This document shows positions 1 to 9,024 of a DNA stretch of 52,178 bases, in pieces. Source of the stretch: Planctomycetia bacterium. GTDB taxonomy: Bacteria; Planctomycetota; Planctomycetia; Gemmatales; Gemmataceae. Within the stretch, counting starts at the first letter, position 1, and each line of letters begins with the position of its first letter. The stretch lies in assembly GCA_005772955.1 (NCBI GenBank), contig SXID01000028.1, positions 1 through 52,178 on the forward strand, read 5' to 3'. Both the position numbers and the translations under genes were made by a program. The notes beneath the pieces were generated by a model. It did no database searches, was not told the origin of the DNA, and worked only from the letters and a program-made list of their open reading frames with translations.

Positions 1-1
1 G

Positions 2-1141
2 AACGGCAAGCGGTATCTCTCATGGGAATCGCACATCCGCATGCTGGCCGCGGCGCAGCCGTACATCAGCGGCGCGATCTCAAAGACCATCAACATGCCC
101 TCCGATGCGACCATTGAGGACGTGAAGAAGGCGTACTTGCTGTCGTGTCAACTGATGACGAAGGCCAACGCGCTGGACCGCGTCGTCTCGAAGCTCAGTC
201 AACCGCTGAACTCGGTCGCGGACTCGCCGGAGGCGGCGCTGCTCGCGTCGGTCACGCCGGAAGCGGAGCGGGTCGAAGTGAAGGCAACTCCGGTGCAGGT
301 TGCGGAGCGCATTACGGAGCGCATTGTTCACCGGTACATCGCGAAGCGGCGGCGCCTCCCGGACCGCCGCGCGGGCTACACGCAGAAGGCCCGCATCGGC
401 TCCCACAAGATGTACATTCGCACGGGCGAGTACGAGGACGGCACGCTCGGCGAAATCTTCATCGATATGCACAAGGAAGGCGCCGCGTTCCGCAGCATGA
501 CCAACTGCTTCGCCATCGCGGTCAGCCTCGGCTTGCAACATGGAGTGCCGCTCGAAGAGTACATCGACGCGTTCCTGTTCACGCGATTCGAGCCGAACGG
601 TATCGTGCAGGGGAACCCGTACATCAAGATGTCCACGTCGATCATCGACTACATCTTCCGCGAGTTGGCGATCACCTACCTGGACCGAAAAGACCTCGCG
701 CACGTGCTGCCGGAAGACCTTCGCGGTGACGCGATGCACGACGACGAGGAGGGTCCGGACTTCGACACGGAAGAGGTGATCAGCACGCGTACGGTCGATC
801 CGAAGACACCGCCGAAGTCGGTGATTGCACACCCGCGTTCGGCGCACGCGAAGCCGAACAGTGGCACGAAGCCCGGTAGCGATGTGGTGCCAACTCCCGC
901 GCCTCGCGATACCGGGAGCAACGGGCACGGTGAGGCGATGGCGACGAACGGCACCGCGGTCGCGCTTCCGCCGCGCAACGGTTACACGCCGGTTGCGGGC
1001 ACGCAATTGGACAAGATCCGCACAGCGCGCATGAAGGGCTACGAGGGCGACCCGTGCTCGAATTGCCAGCAGTTGACGCTGGTACGTAGCGGCGCGTGTA
1101 TGAAGTGCGACACCTGCGGTGAAACCACCGGCTGCGGGTGA
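2..1141 (+). CDS. nrdJ: Adenosylcobalamin-dependent (class II) ribonucleotide reductase, C-terminal part
   Basis: The reading frame is open from base 2, so the gene begins before the window; 379 codons are visible. Class II reductases make deoxyribonucleotides from ribonucleotides using coenzyme B12 and need neither oxygen nor a second subunit. The stretch with [36 protein letters not shown] and the segment from [11 protein letters not shown] to [20 protein letters not shown] is characteristic of the C-terminal part of bacterial NrdJ. A low-complexity Pro/Gly/Thr linker follows, and the end is cysteine rich (CSNC, then CMKC and CGETTGCG), fitting a zinc-ribbon or redox tail that re-reduces the active site. 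The catalytic barrel lies outside the window. A strong hairpin follows 28 bp after the stop. Family assignment is confident. Confidence 0.93.
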   Translation, partial: NGKRYLSWESHIRMLAAAQPYISGAISKTINMPSDATIEDVKKAYLLSCQLMTKANALDRVVSKLSQPLNSVADSPEAALLASVTPEAERVEVKATPVQVAERITERIVHRYIAKRRRLPDRRAGYTQKARIGSHKMYIRTGEYEDGTLGEIFIDMHKEGAAFRSMTNCFAIAVSLGLQHGVPLEEYIDAFLFTRFEPNGIVQGNPYIKMSTSIIDYIFRELAITYLDRKDLAHVLPEDLRGDAMHDDEEGPDFDTEEVISTRTVDPKTPPKSVIAHPRSAHAKPNSGTKPGSDVVPTPAPRDTGSNGHGEAMATNGTAVALPPRNGYTPVAGTQLDKIRTARMKGYEGDPCSNCQQLTLVRSGACMKCDTCGETTGCG

Positions 1142-1168
1142 TCGGGTCAGCACGAAGCGATAAAAGCG

Positions 1169-1194
1169 AAGGCCCCGGCGAGAGCCGGGGCCTT
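1169..1194 (+). terminator. Stem-loop terminator after nrdJ
   Basis: A perfect 11-bp GC-rich stem (AAGGCCCCGGC and its complement) closes on a GAGA tetraloop of the GNRA type, 28 bp after the nrdJ stop. The T-run after it is weak (CTTCTG), as is common in high-GC genomes. The A-run before the stem would give a U-tract on the other strand, so it could also stop minus-strand transcripts. Confidence 0.8.
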
Positions 1195-1643
1195 CTGCGT
1201 TGGGTCGAACCGGTCGCTGCACCTGACCCGGCTGCGTTGGCACTTTCCCGTTGCTGGCCTGCTTGTGGGTGTCGTGATTGGTATCGCGGCCGGGCAGGTG
1301 AGCTTGATGTTCGGCGTGTCTTGCCAGTCCCAATACTGCCACCACGGCCGACGGCTACGGCTCCGCGCCCTGCGCGACTCGGTGGCGAACCTTACCTGCT
1401 CGAACTCCTCGACCGCCCGCTCGAGCTCCGGAGTCCCGTCGCCCCAGTCCTGCCAAGATGAGGGGCGGAGTGTGGTGGTCGGCCTGCTTCTTCAGTTGCT
1501 TAAAACTGCTTGCGTACACCGAAACGTCGGTGTGGCACCTCTGCCCCGACGGCGCGGCCGTGCAAACGTGAGTCGAGGCGCATCGTCGGTTCCTCCGGAT
1601 CACTCGCCGCGACGCCGCGAGCGGCGGCAAACGCGAACCGGTG
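1195..1643. other. Open stretch between nrdJ and the RND gene, no convincing gene
   Basis: About 450 bp with no open frame that looks clearly coding. On the minus strand two frames have protein-like composition: one around 1440-1630 (containing SSFKQLKKQADHHT) and, one frame over, one around 1150-1470 (containing PELERAVEEFEQVR and PWWQYWDWQDTPN). The second has no start codon and runs through the nrdJ terminator. At best this is a decayed, frameshifted gene. I see no promoter or RNA gene. Confidence 0.4.
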
Positions 1644-4600
1644 TTACTTATCGAACAGTTTCACCTTGTTCTCGTCGTAGCGCCCGCTGTTCGGGTCGTC
1701 CGGGTCCATCGACGCGCCCACCACACTCGCGCGTCGTTGCGCCACCGCGAACACCGCGGGCAGAACCAGCAGCGTCGCGAACGTGGACGCGGCCAATCCG
1801 CCCACGACCGCGCGGCCCAGCGGGGCCACCTGGTCGCCGCCCACGGACAACCCGATCGCCATCGGGAGCATACCCGCGATCATGGCGCAACTTGTCATGA
1901 GGATCGGTCGGAGACGCGACCGGCCGCCTTCCACAGCGGCGCGCACCGCGCCACCGTGAACGGTTCGCGCGCGTTCGGCGAACGTGACGAGCAGAATGGC
2001 GTTCGCGACCGACACGCCCAGCGCCATGATCGCCCCCATGAACGACTGGAGGTTAAGCGTGGTGTTCGTCGCCCACAGCGTGAGGCCGACACCGCAGAGC
2101 GTCGCGGGGACCGCGGCCACCGAGACGAGCGCGAGCTTGATCGACTGGAAGTATGCAGTCAGGAGAAGCGCGATCGCGAGCACCGCGAGCAGCAACCCGC
2201 GACCGAGGCTCTTCTGCACCACACCGAGCGTGTTCAACTGCCCGCGAACGTCCACACGAACCCCGCGCGGCGGTTCGCCCGATTCCGCGATGGCGCGCTG
2301 CACCGCCCGCCGCACCTTCCCCAAGTCCCGCGTCGCGACGTTCGCGGTGATGCTCGCGGCGCGACGCATGTCGTAGCGGTACACTTCCTCCGGCGTGACT
2401 GTGAACCGCATTCCGCCGCTGGGTGCGAGCACGTCCTGAAGGTAGATTGAGCCGTTCGTGGTGCCGTTGCCATTCGCGTGCTTCTGCCCCACCGGGACAT
2501 TGCCGAGCGCGCCCGCGGAGCTGATCTGCGGCGGCGGGATTTGCACCTGGACCAGGTACGCCTGCCCGCTCTTCGGGTCACGCCAGTTGATCGGCTGCAT
2601 GAAGCGGCTCGACGCGGTCGCGGGGATCAGTGACATCGCGATGTCACGCACGGTGAGCATCATCGTTCCGGCCCGGGTGCGGTCGATGCTCAGGTCGAGC
2701 GTCGGGTAGTCCTGTGCCGGGTTGAGTTGCACGTCGCGCAACTCCGGGATTGCCGCGAGTCGGTCGCGCAGTCCGCGCGCGTAGGCGAGGTTCACCGCCA
2801 TGTCGGACCCGCTCACCTGCACCTCGACCGGCGTCGGCGAACCGAAGCTCATCACGTCGCTCACCAGGTCGCCCGGCTCGAACGAGAGCCGCAGACCGGG
2901 AAGCCGCGCGTCGATCGCCGCTTGCGTCAACCCGTCCTCCTTCCAGCGGTCCGCGAGCCACTTCTTCAACCCGGCGTCCAGCTTCGCGCGCAGCGCGTCT
3001 TTTCGCTCGTCGAGGCGCACCCCGGTGTTCTCCTTGAGTGCGACTTTGAGCAGACACTCACCCGGTCCGCTCGTCCACTGGAACACGCCCTGCACCGGGT
3101 AGCTCGTCGGGATCGTACCGACGTAGCCGACGGTCGCGTCCACGTTCTCCGCACCGAGTTCCTCCTTGATGAGTCGCGTCGCTTCCTGCGCGAGTTCTTC
3201 GGTGCGCTCGACCCGAGTACCGGTCGGCGCCTTCAACCGGAGCATGAACTGCCCCTTGTCAGTCGGCGGGAAGATCGCGGTGCCGGTGTTGAAGTAGAGC
3301 AATGCGGTGAGCGCGAGCGCAGCGAGCAGGTACAGCGGTACGACCGCGTAGCGGAAGTGAACGACGCGTGTGACGACCGCTTCGTAGTGGCCCATGAACT
3401 TCGCGAACAGCCCCGGCTTCGGTGCCGCGTTTGCCGGATGGCGCTTCAGTAGCCATACGCACAGCACCGGGACGAATGTGCTGGAAAGCACGTACGACGC
3501 GATCATCGCATAGCCGACCGCGAGCGACAGCGGTACGAACAGGTCGCGCGCCGTACTTTCCATGAAGAACGACGGGATGAACACCGCGAGGATGCACAGC
3601 ATCGCGAGCAGTCGCGGCACGGCGGTTTCGAGGTTGCCCTGCCGCACGGCCCGCGCGACGCCGTCGTAGCGCAGGAGTTGCGTGTGGATGTTCTCCACCT
3701 CCACCGTGGCCTCGTCCACCAGGATGCCGACCGCGAGCGCCCACCCGCCTAGCGTCATGAGGTTGAGCGTCTGCCCACTGGCCCACAACGCGAGCATCGC
3801 AGCGCATAGCGCAAGCGGGATGTTCAGCACGACGACGATCACCGATCGCCAGTCGCGGAGGAAGATCAGCACCATCAATCCCGTGAGCAGCGCGCCGACG
3901 ATTGCTTCGGTGCCCACGCCCCACATCGCGTCGGTCACGATGGGCGACTGGTCGAACGCGAACTTGATGTCGATCCCTTCGGGCACGGCCTTTTCCATCG
4001 CGGGCAGCGCGCCTTTCAGTTCGTTCACCACACTCACGGTCGAATCGCCGGCCCGCTTCGTGACGAGCAGGTAAACGGACCGGCGGCCGTTGACCAGCGC
4101 GTACCCGGCGGTCAGGTCGGCCGAGTCTTCGATGGTCGCCACGTCGCCCAGCAGCACGGGGTGTTCGCCGAGCTTCACCGGCACCTGCGCGAGTTCCTTG
4201 ACGGGGTTGGCGCCGACCATCGCGTTGTTCGTGACGAGGAACTGTTGGTCGCCGATCTTGACCGTGCCGGACGGGGCGACCACGTTCCCGGCGGAGATTG
4301 CCTCCGTGACCTGCCAGAGCGTTAAGCCCTGCTTCGCGACCGCGTCCGGGTTCACGTTTACGAGGATCGCGCGCTGGTTGCCGCCGAACGGTGGCGGGGC
4401 CGACACGCCGGGCAGCGCCGCGAACATCGGGCGGACCTTGAACAGCGCCTGGTCCTGAATCTCGGCGATGCTCTTCGTCTCGCTCGACAGCACGAGATAC
4501 CCGACTGGTACGGTGCCGGTATCGACTCGCGTGACGAACGGCGGGTGTGTGCCGTGTGGCATGAACGCGCGCGACCGGTTCACGTAGCCGATCGTCTCGG

Positions 4601-4916
4601 ACAGCGCTTGCGCCATGTCCGTACCGGGGTGGAAGTAGATCTTGATGAGGGCCATGCCCTGAATGTTGCGGCTCTCGATGTGCTGAACGCCGTTGATGTA
4701 GAGGAAGTGGTACTCGTAGTAGTTGGTGACCAGCCCTTCCATCTGGGCCGGCGTGAGTCCGCCATAGGGTTGACAGATGTAGATGACCGGTTGGTTGAGT
4801 GCCGGGAACACGTCGGCCCGCGTACGGGTCGCGGCGAGCGTGCTACCGATGAGAACGGCGACCACGCCGACCATGATGGTGACGGGGTTCCGCAGTGCGA
4901 AGACGATGGGGTTCAT
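1644..4916 (-). CDS. RND family efflux transporter permease (AcrB/CzcA-like)
   Basis: This 1090-residue inner-membrane protein has the size and plan of RND proton-driven efflux pumps. It has an N-terminal membrane helix (about 9-30), a periplasmic porter region, a central membrane block from about 335, a second porter region and a C-terminal membrane block ending near 1060. The helix-4 proton-relay motif reads GGWALAVGILVDEATVEVEN (about 390-409), with an Asp-Glu pair where AcrB has Asp-Asp. The start ATGAACCCCATC fits the usual N-terminus. No membrane-fusion protein or TolC-like gene lies beside it, so its partners must be elsewhere or upstream of the divergent genes. Drug or metal specificity cannot be read from the sequence; the lack of CzcA-type hallmarks slightly favours the HAE/organic-substrate group. 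Confidence 0.88.
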   Translation of the reverse strand: MNPIVFALRNPVTIMVGVVAVLIGSTLAATRTRADVFPALNQPVIYICQPYGGLTPAQMEGLVTNYYEYHFLYINGVQHIESRNIQGMALIKIYFHPGTDMAQALSETIGYVNRSRAFMPHGTHPPFVTRVDTGTVPVGYLVLSSETKSIAEIQDQALFKVRPMFAALPGVSAPPPFGGNQRAILVNVNPDAVAKQGLTLWQVTEAISAGNVVAPSGTVKIGDQQFLVTNNAMVGANPVKELAQVPVKLGEHPVLLGDVATIEDSADLTAGYALVNGRRSVYLLVTKRAGDSTVSVVNELKGALPAMEKAVPEGIDIKFAFDQSPIVTDAMWGVGTEAIVGALLTGLMVLIFLRDWRSVIVVVLNIPLALCAAMLALWASGQTLNLMTLGGWALAVGILVDEATVEVENIHTQLLRYDGVARAVRQGNLETAVPRLLAMLCILAVFIPSFFMESTARDLFVPLSLAVGYAMIASYVLSSTFVPVLCVWLLKRHPANAAPKPGLFAKFMGHYEAVVTRVVHFRYAVVPLYLLAALALTALLYFNTGTAIFPPTDKGQFMLRLKAPTGTRVERTEELAQEATRLIKEELGAENVDATVGYVGTIPTSYPVQGVFQWTSGPGECLLKVALKENTGVRLDERKDALRAKLDAGLKKWLADRWKEDGLTQAAIDARLPGLRLSFEPGDLVSDVMSFGSPTPVEVQVSGSDMAVNLAYARGLRDRLAAIPELRDVQLNPAQDYPTLDLSIDRTRAGTMMLTVRDIAMSLIPATASSRFMQPINWRDPKSGQAYLVQVQIPPPQISSAGALGNVPVGQKHANGNGTTNGSIYLQDVLAPSGGMRFTVTPEEVYRYDMRRAASITANVATRDLGKVRRAVQRAIAESGEPPRGVRVDVRGQLNTLGVVQKSLGRGLLLAVLAIALLLTAYFQSIKLALVSVAAVPATLCGVGLTLWATNTTLNLQSFMGAIMALGVSVANAILLVTFAERARTVHGGAVRAAVEGGRSRLRPILMTSCAMIAGMLPMAIGLSVGGDQVAPLGRAVVGGLAASTFATLLVLPAVFAVAQRRASVVGASMDPDDPNSGRYDENKVKLFDK

Positions 4917-5010
4917 GTGGAACAGTATGCGCGAAGAGGGGCGTCGCCGCTACTCCGTTGAGCCCGCGGTTGGTAAGGGTAGGATCGCGCTTGGAAACGG
5001 AGGGGTGTCG

Positions 5011-5241
5011 ATGAAGCAGTTCGTCCAGAACGGCTCCAATGTGTGGGTCGCCCTCCTCCCGAAACTGGGCGTCGTGGTGTACGACCCCCAATCTCAGGTC
5101 GATGTTCCGGCCAACCGAGTCCGTTTGTACATCCGCGATCCGGAGCGAATGGCAACCTTCGTGAAGGACTTCGTCCGAGATCGGCTTGCCGAGTCCAACG
5201 ACGAGGACAGCGAGCAATTCGCGGAACCGGTCGAGTTCTAG
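5011..5241 (+). CDS. Small hypothetical protein, 76 residues
   Basis: I do not recognise the family. The start at 5011 is chosen because a purine-rich GGAAACGGAGGGG lies just before it. The product is a soluble, acidic 76-residue protein with the pattern NVWVALLPKLGVVVYDPQ, then DPERMATFVKDFVRDRL and an acidic tail. It is divergent from the RND gene (94 bp between starts). Its TAG stop is followed directly, in the same frame, by the zinc-ribbon gene at 5242, so the two are either coupled genes or one gene split by a nonsense codon. There is no signal peptide or membrane segment. Confidence 0.6.
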   Translation: MKQFVQNGSNVWVALLPKLGVVVYDPQSQVDVPANRVRLYIRDPERMATFVKDFVRDRLAESNDEDSEQFAEPVEF

Positions 5242-5376
5242 TTGTCCCTCCGTCGTCGGTACACGAACTGCTTCAGTTGCAAGAAGAGTCGCAACAGCCT
5301 TGACTTCGAGGTGTGCAGCAAGTGCCGTTGGATCAGATGTGCGTGCGGTGCGTGTGGGTGCAACTTCCACGGGTGA
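5242..5376 (+). CDS. Cysteine-rich zinc-ribbon-like micro-protein, 44 residues
   Basis: This very short frame starts with TTG immediately after the TAG of the previous gene and in the same frame. It encodes 44 residues with CFSC, CSKC and a tail CRWIRCACGACGC, eight or more cysteines in CxxC-type spacing, typical of zinc ribbons. Such a regular cysteine pattern is unlikely by chance. Either it is translated by coupling to the upstream gene, or both are one protein of about 121 residues whose TAG is read through or is a recent mutation. The function is unknown; similar CxCGxCGC tails are, as I recall, found in small conserved bacterial proteins. Confidence 0.5.
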   Translation: MSLRRRYTNCFSCKKSRNSLDFEVCSKCRWIRCACGACGCNFHG

Positions 5377-5400
5377 CGCGAGGTTTGACGGAGGCCTAAC

Positions 5401-6255
5401 TCACGCGGTGAGCAACTCCTCCACGAGCGTGACCTCGTCCGACTCCAAGCGGAAATCAAACACATCGAGATCGGACTGCATGTGCTTCGGGTCGGTGGTG
5501 CCCGTGAGGACCATCATTCCCACTTCAATCGCGAACCGGAACACGATCTGTTCAACTGTGCGGTTGTAGCGTTTCGCGATGCGGAGTAACTCGCGGTGGG
5601 CGAGCGCGTCGCGGTTCCCGGTCAGCAGCGAGAACCCCTGATAGGTGATTTCGTTCGCCGTGCAAAACTGCCTGATCGCGCGGTCCCAGCCGCGGATCGC
5701 GTAGCATCGGTTCTGCACGAACCGCGGCTTCACGTGCGCGCTCGCGCAGAGCAACTGAAGTTGTTCGAGCGTGACGTTGCTGATTCCGAGCAACCGGGCG
5801 CGACCGCTGTCGTGAATCAACTCCATTGCGCGCCACGCTTCCCAGTCGGCCGCAGCCAGACCGGTGCGCCTCGTCGGGCCGTGCAGCACGTAGGAGTCGA
5901 TGACGGCGGTATCGAAGTGGTCGAGCGAACTCGCGAACGACTGCGACACCTGCTCCGGAGCCGGTGCGGAGGGGTCGTAGGGCAAGCGGTGATCTTGCCC
6001 GCCGCGGGAGGTGAACTTGGTTTGCAGAAACAGTTCATCACGCGTCACCGAACCGGACGCGATCACGGCCTTCACCGCCGCACCGACCGCGGCTTCGTGA
6101 TAGTGTTTGCGCTGGTTCGCGGTGTCGATGCCGCGGAATCCGTGTCGCAACGCGAGCGCCGTTAATGTCTGTGTCGCGTCTTCCTTCCACGCGGTCCCGT
6201 ACAGGAACCGTGGCACCGGAACGCCGTCAATCACGAGAGTACGCGCGTCGCGCAT
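5401..6255 (-). CDS. Aldo/keto reductase
   Basis: NADPH-dependent reductase of carbonyl compounds with the TIM-barrel fold, about 284 residues. The family tetrad is visible: Asp in GFRGIDTANQ, Tyr in KHYHEAAVG, Lys in LFLQTKFT and His in SYVLHGPTR. The cofactor-side segments GISNVTLEQL and VQNRCYAIRGWD are also present. The usual Y-G-N-E of many members is HYHEAA here, so this is a divergent subgroup. I take the ATG at 6255, which has GGTGG six bases upstream; an in-frame GTG at 6264 is an alternative. It lies a few bases after the dipeptidase stop and is surely co-transcribed with it. The substrate is unknown. Confidence 0.85.
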   Translation of the reverse strand: MRDARTLVIDGVPVPRFLYGTAWKEDATQTLTALALRHGFRGIDTANQRKHYHEAAVGAAVKAVIASGSVTRDELFLQTKFTSRGGQDHRLPYDPSAPAPEQVSQSFASSLDHFDTAVIDSYVLHGPTRRTGLAAADWEAWRAMELIHDSGRARLLGISNVTLEQLQLLCASAHVKPRFVQNRCYAIRGWDRAIRQFCTANEITYQGFSLLTGNRDALAHRELLRIAKRYNRTVEQIVFRFAIEVGMMVLTGTTDPKHMQSDLDVFDFRLESDEVTLVEELLTA

Positions 6256-6267
6256 GGCAGCCACCGG

Positions 6268-7353
6268 TTACGCGGGCAGCGCGGAGCCGAAGAACCGTAG
6301 CCAGTTGCCGTAGAAGATGCCGTCGATGTCCGCGGAGCTATACCCGCGGCGCGAGAGGATATCTTCCAGTTTGTGGATGTCGGTGATCGTGTCGAGGTCA
6401 CGCGGCGTCTGCTCGGTGCCGAAGCCGCCGTCGAGGTCCGTTCCGAACGCGATGTGTTTCGCATTGCCCGCGAACTGACAGATGCGGTCCATGTGATCGA
6501 CGATCGCTTCGAGACCCACCACGTCGGGCTTGGTCTGCCCGCGAACCCAGCCGGGGTACATCATCCACGCGTCGAACGCGGAACCGATCACGGCGTTGCG
6601 CTTGATGAGTTCCTTCGCCATCTCGTCGGTCATCTGCCGGTCGTTGGGCACCAGCGACCGCAGGTTGTGGTGACTCGCGAGCATTGGGCCGTCGTACACG
6701 TCCATCGCCTGCCAGAACGACTGGTCCGCGAGGTGCGTCACGTCGAGGATCATTCCCACTTTCATGAACTCCTTGAGCAACTGCACGCCGGCTGGGGAGA
6801 GCGGGCCGTCGGTCGCGGTGCCGTAGGCGTACTGGCCGCGCCCGTAGTGCGCCGGCCCGACCGCGCGAAGACCCAGCCCGAACCAGTGGGCCACTTGCTC
6901 CGGGTTCACGATCGGGTCGGCACCCTCCATGCTCAAGATGATGCCCAGCGGCGTGCCGTTCGGGTTCGCTTCCCATGCTTTCCAGTGGGCCGACAACTCG
7001 CCACGCGTGTGGATGAACCTCAGGTGCCCTTGCGATTCGAGGAGCCGGTAGTAGCCGAGCGAGCCGGCGCAGTGCGCGTAGGCGATGTGGCGGCTCGCGT
7101 AGTCGATGTCGCCGCGTAAGAAGCCCCATCGCTGCGCCGCATCTGGGCCGCTGCGGGCCAGGACCGTCGCGACGCACACCGGGATGCGGCACCGCTTCAG
7201 TTCGGGGAACGTGACCGTGCAGCGCGACCGGCACTTGATGTCGGTGAAGTCCTTCTCAATGGCCCGCAACTCCGCGACCGACAGGAACAGGTCGCGGTTG
7301 TAGTTGAGCGCGTTGAGCGCGAGGTCCAGGTGTGCGTCAATCATCGGGCGCAT
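6268..7353 (-). CDS. Membrane dipeptidase family M19 zinc peptidase
   Basis: A 361-residue member of the renal-dipeptidase/M19 family in the amidohydrolase superfamily, which hydrolyses dipeptides with two zinc ions. The metal ligands are in expected contexts: HxD in MIDAHLDLALN, Glu in GIILSMEGADPI, His in LDVTHLADQSFW, His in MLASHHNLRSL and Asp in FGTDLDGGFG. No signal peptide is visible, so it is probably cytoplasmic. The start has CTCCTCGGAGC just upstream. It is the first gene of a two-gene operon with the aldo/keto reductase, three bases apart. D-amino-acid dipeptide turnover is a common role of the bacterial members, but this is inference. Confidence 0.9.
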   Translation of the reverse strand: MRPMIDAHLDLALNALNYNRDLFLSVAELRAIEKDFTDIKCRSRCTVTFPELKRCRIPVCVATVLARSGPDAAQRWGFLRGDIDYASRHIAYAHCAGSLGYYRLLESQGHLRFIHTRGELSAHWKAWEANPNGTPLGIILSMEGADPIVNPEQVAHWFGLGLRAVGPAHYGRGQYAYGTATDGPLSPAGVQLLKEFMKVGMILDVTHLADQSFWQAMDVYDGPMLASHHNLRSLVPNDRQMTDEMAKELIKRNAVIGSAFDAWMMYPGWVRGQTKPDVVGLEAIVDHMDRICQFAGNAKHIAFGTDLDGGFGTEQTPRDLDTITDIHKLEDILSRRGYSSADIDGIFYGNWLRFFGSALPA

Positions 7354-7465
7354 GAGTTAGCTCCGAGGAGGTAGTTGCAGGTGGGATAGTGTTGAATTGT
7401 ATTGGTTGGCCGCTGCACGCGGCGGGAAGTGATCGTCGCTTGCGGTGTCGCGGGCGGACCCCCGC

Positions 7466-8743
7466 TCACGAATCGTCGGCGGCGTTCGCGTAGCCGTTTT
7501 CGTTGAGCGTGCGGCGGGCCAATACGTCCGCGCGCTGACGCGAACGGTCCACACCAGTCGCGGCTTCGAGTTTGTTCCAGTACCCGACCGCGCGGTCGTA
7601 CATCTCCGCGTGCGATCGCCCCAGACGCTCGCAAAGTTTTGCTAACGACTCGAGCACCCACTCGTCCGGCGTGCCTCGCGCCTGCGCCAGCTTCTCGATG
7701 TGGCGCAGCGGGCGGTAGCACAACTCGAACAGGCCGACCGACTCGTAGAGCCGGTATAGTTCGCGGAGCAGTTCGGGACCGTCGGGCCGGGCGCGGATCG
7801 CGTGATCGAGAATCACGAACGCTTCCTCCGTGCGGCCGGCGGTGCGCAAACCGCGTGCTGTAGTTGTTTCGGGTGTGTCGAGCCAGAACCGCTTGAGCTT
7901 GTCACGCTGCGCACCGAACCACCCACCCACACTGGTCTTCGCGCGAGGCGAGGTAGGGTTCTGCTTCCTGAGCCAATTCTCCAGTTGTTGCCCACGCGAG
8001 TGGAACGCGATCAGGGTGGGATCGGGGTAGGGCCCGGGGGTGTCAGTGATGTCCGGCCTGTCGTCAGTCGCTAACGCCGGCTCGCGCGAGGGCGAGCCAG
8101 AATTGACTACCGGAACGAGTTCCGCGCGTTCCGCAGTCGTGGTCCGGATTTCAATCCGGACCACGAGCGGACCGATCAACAACTCGTCCCCGTCCTCGAC
8201 ACACGTGAAGTGGGTTACCGCTTTCCGGTTTCGGCCGAGGGGTTTCTTCGAGAGGGTGTGTATGTACCAGTGCCCGGCGTGCGAAGCTAACAACGCGCTG
8301 AGACGCGAAAGCCGGGCGTCGGCCAATTGAACATGACAGAACGGAAGCCGGCCGAACAGCAGGTCGTGATCGACCGCGCGGCACTCTTCCATCCCGTCCG
8401 GGTTCGTGATGTACGCGAAGCAGTCCGGTGGCGCATCGTCGGGCACGGCACTGGCGATGCCCGGGGTCAGGAACGTGTACCGATCCTCACCGACGATGAG
8501 CAAGTCGCCCCGCTTCGGCGTCACTCGCTGGGCCGCGTGGAGCGGCTGGCGGTTGAATGTCACGCCCTCGTCGCAAAGCCCGAACAGCACCCACCCGGTG
8601 GGGTAGCGTACCACGAGCGCGGCCAAGTATGGGCCGTCTGACGCCGTTTGAATGGTGGCGTAATCGGCGCTGCCAATCAACGTGCGGTCTGGGGGCAACT
8701 TGACGGTTACCCCGGTTGTCAGATTCTGGAGGTGAAAGTCCAT
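7466..8743 (-). CDS. Tandem FHA-domain protein with TPR-like C-terminus
   Basis: The 425-residue protein has two forkhead-associated-type domains, modules that bind phosphothreonine. The first (about 1-95) is divergent, with TLIGSADYATIQ and a GDLLIVGEDRYTFL end. The second (about 110-205) shows FGRLPFCHVQL, SALLASHAGHWYIHTLS and EDGDELLIGPLVVRIEI. A Ser/Thr/Pro-rich linker follows, then a helical TPR-like region (about 300-410, e.g. ARGLRTAGRTEEAFVILDHAIRARPDGPELLRELYRLYESVG). No membrane segment is seen. A Ser/Thr kinase gene lies directly upstream on the same strand, so this may be its phospho-dependent partner. A small hairpin (7450-7465) touches the stop codon. Domain calls are good; the biological role is inferred. 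Confidence 0.82.
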   Translation of the reverse strand: MDFHLQNLTTGVTVKLPPDRTLIGSADYATIQTASDGPYLAALVVRYPTGWVLFGLCDEGVTFNRQPLHAAQRVTPKRGDLLIVGEDRYTFLTPGIASAVPDDAPPDCFAYITNPDGMEECRAVDHDLLFGRLPFCHVQLADARLSRLSALLASHAGHWYIHTLSKKPLGRNRKAVTHFTCVEDGDELLIGPLVVRIEIRTTTAERAELVPVVNSGSPSREPALATDDRPDITDTPGPYPDPTLIAFHSRGQQLENWLRKQNPTSPRAKTSVGGWFGAQRDKLKRFWLDTPETTTARGLRTAGRTEEAFVILDHAIRARPDGPELLRELYRLYESVGLFELCYRPLRHIEKLAQARGTPDEWVLESLAKLCERLGRSHAEMYDRAVGYWNKLEAATGVDRSRQRADVLARRTLNENGYANAADDS

Positions 8744-8808
8744 CCCGTCGGTCCGCAGGCGAAATGGGAGAGCGAGTGTGGGTTGTTGTGGGCGAAACAG
8801 CCCACATC

Positions 8809-8838
8809 AGTATAGCCCACGCCCGGCCGAAGGTGCAA
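8809..8838 (-). promoter_or_regulatory. Sigma-70-type promoter for the FHA gene, with a hairpin at the start of the transcript
   Basis: Reading on the minus strand, TTGCAC (8838-8833) and TATACT (8814-8809) are 18 bp apart; TATACT matches the -10 consensus at five of six bases. The predicted transcript start falls on a 7-bp stem (TGTGGGC, loop GAAACA, GCCCACA; 8787-8806), which could be an operator or a 5' stabilising hairpin. Nothing else is evident in the 281 bp between the FHA and kinase genes. Confidence 0.45.
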
Positions 8839-9024
8839 ATATCACCCAGGCGGGGAAACAGTTGTCCGTTTACGGCAGGCGCAGAGTGTACAGGGCTGCT
8901 GCCCTGTGCGATCGGAGTTGGGGGTATTTGCGTCGAAATCTGCGTGTTCGACCGCGTGCTCTCCACCGACGAACGGAAGCGGCTCACCAGTCGCGGCAAG
9001 AGAACGATGCAACGACGGCCTGCC

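Noticed and set aside
80-1345. 421-codon minus-strand open frame
   Set aside because: Antisense to the nrdJ end and crosses its terminator; no recognisable protein features.
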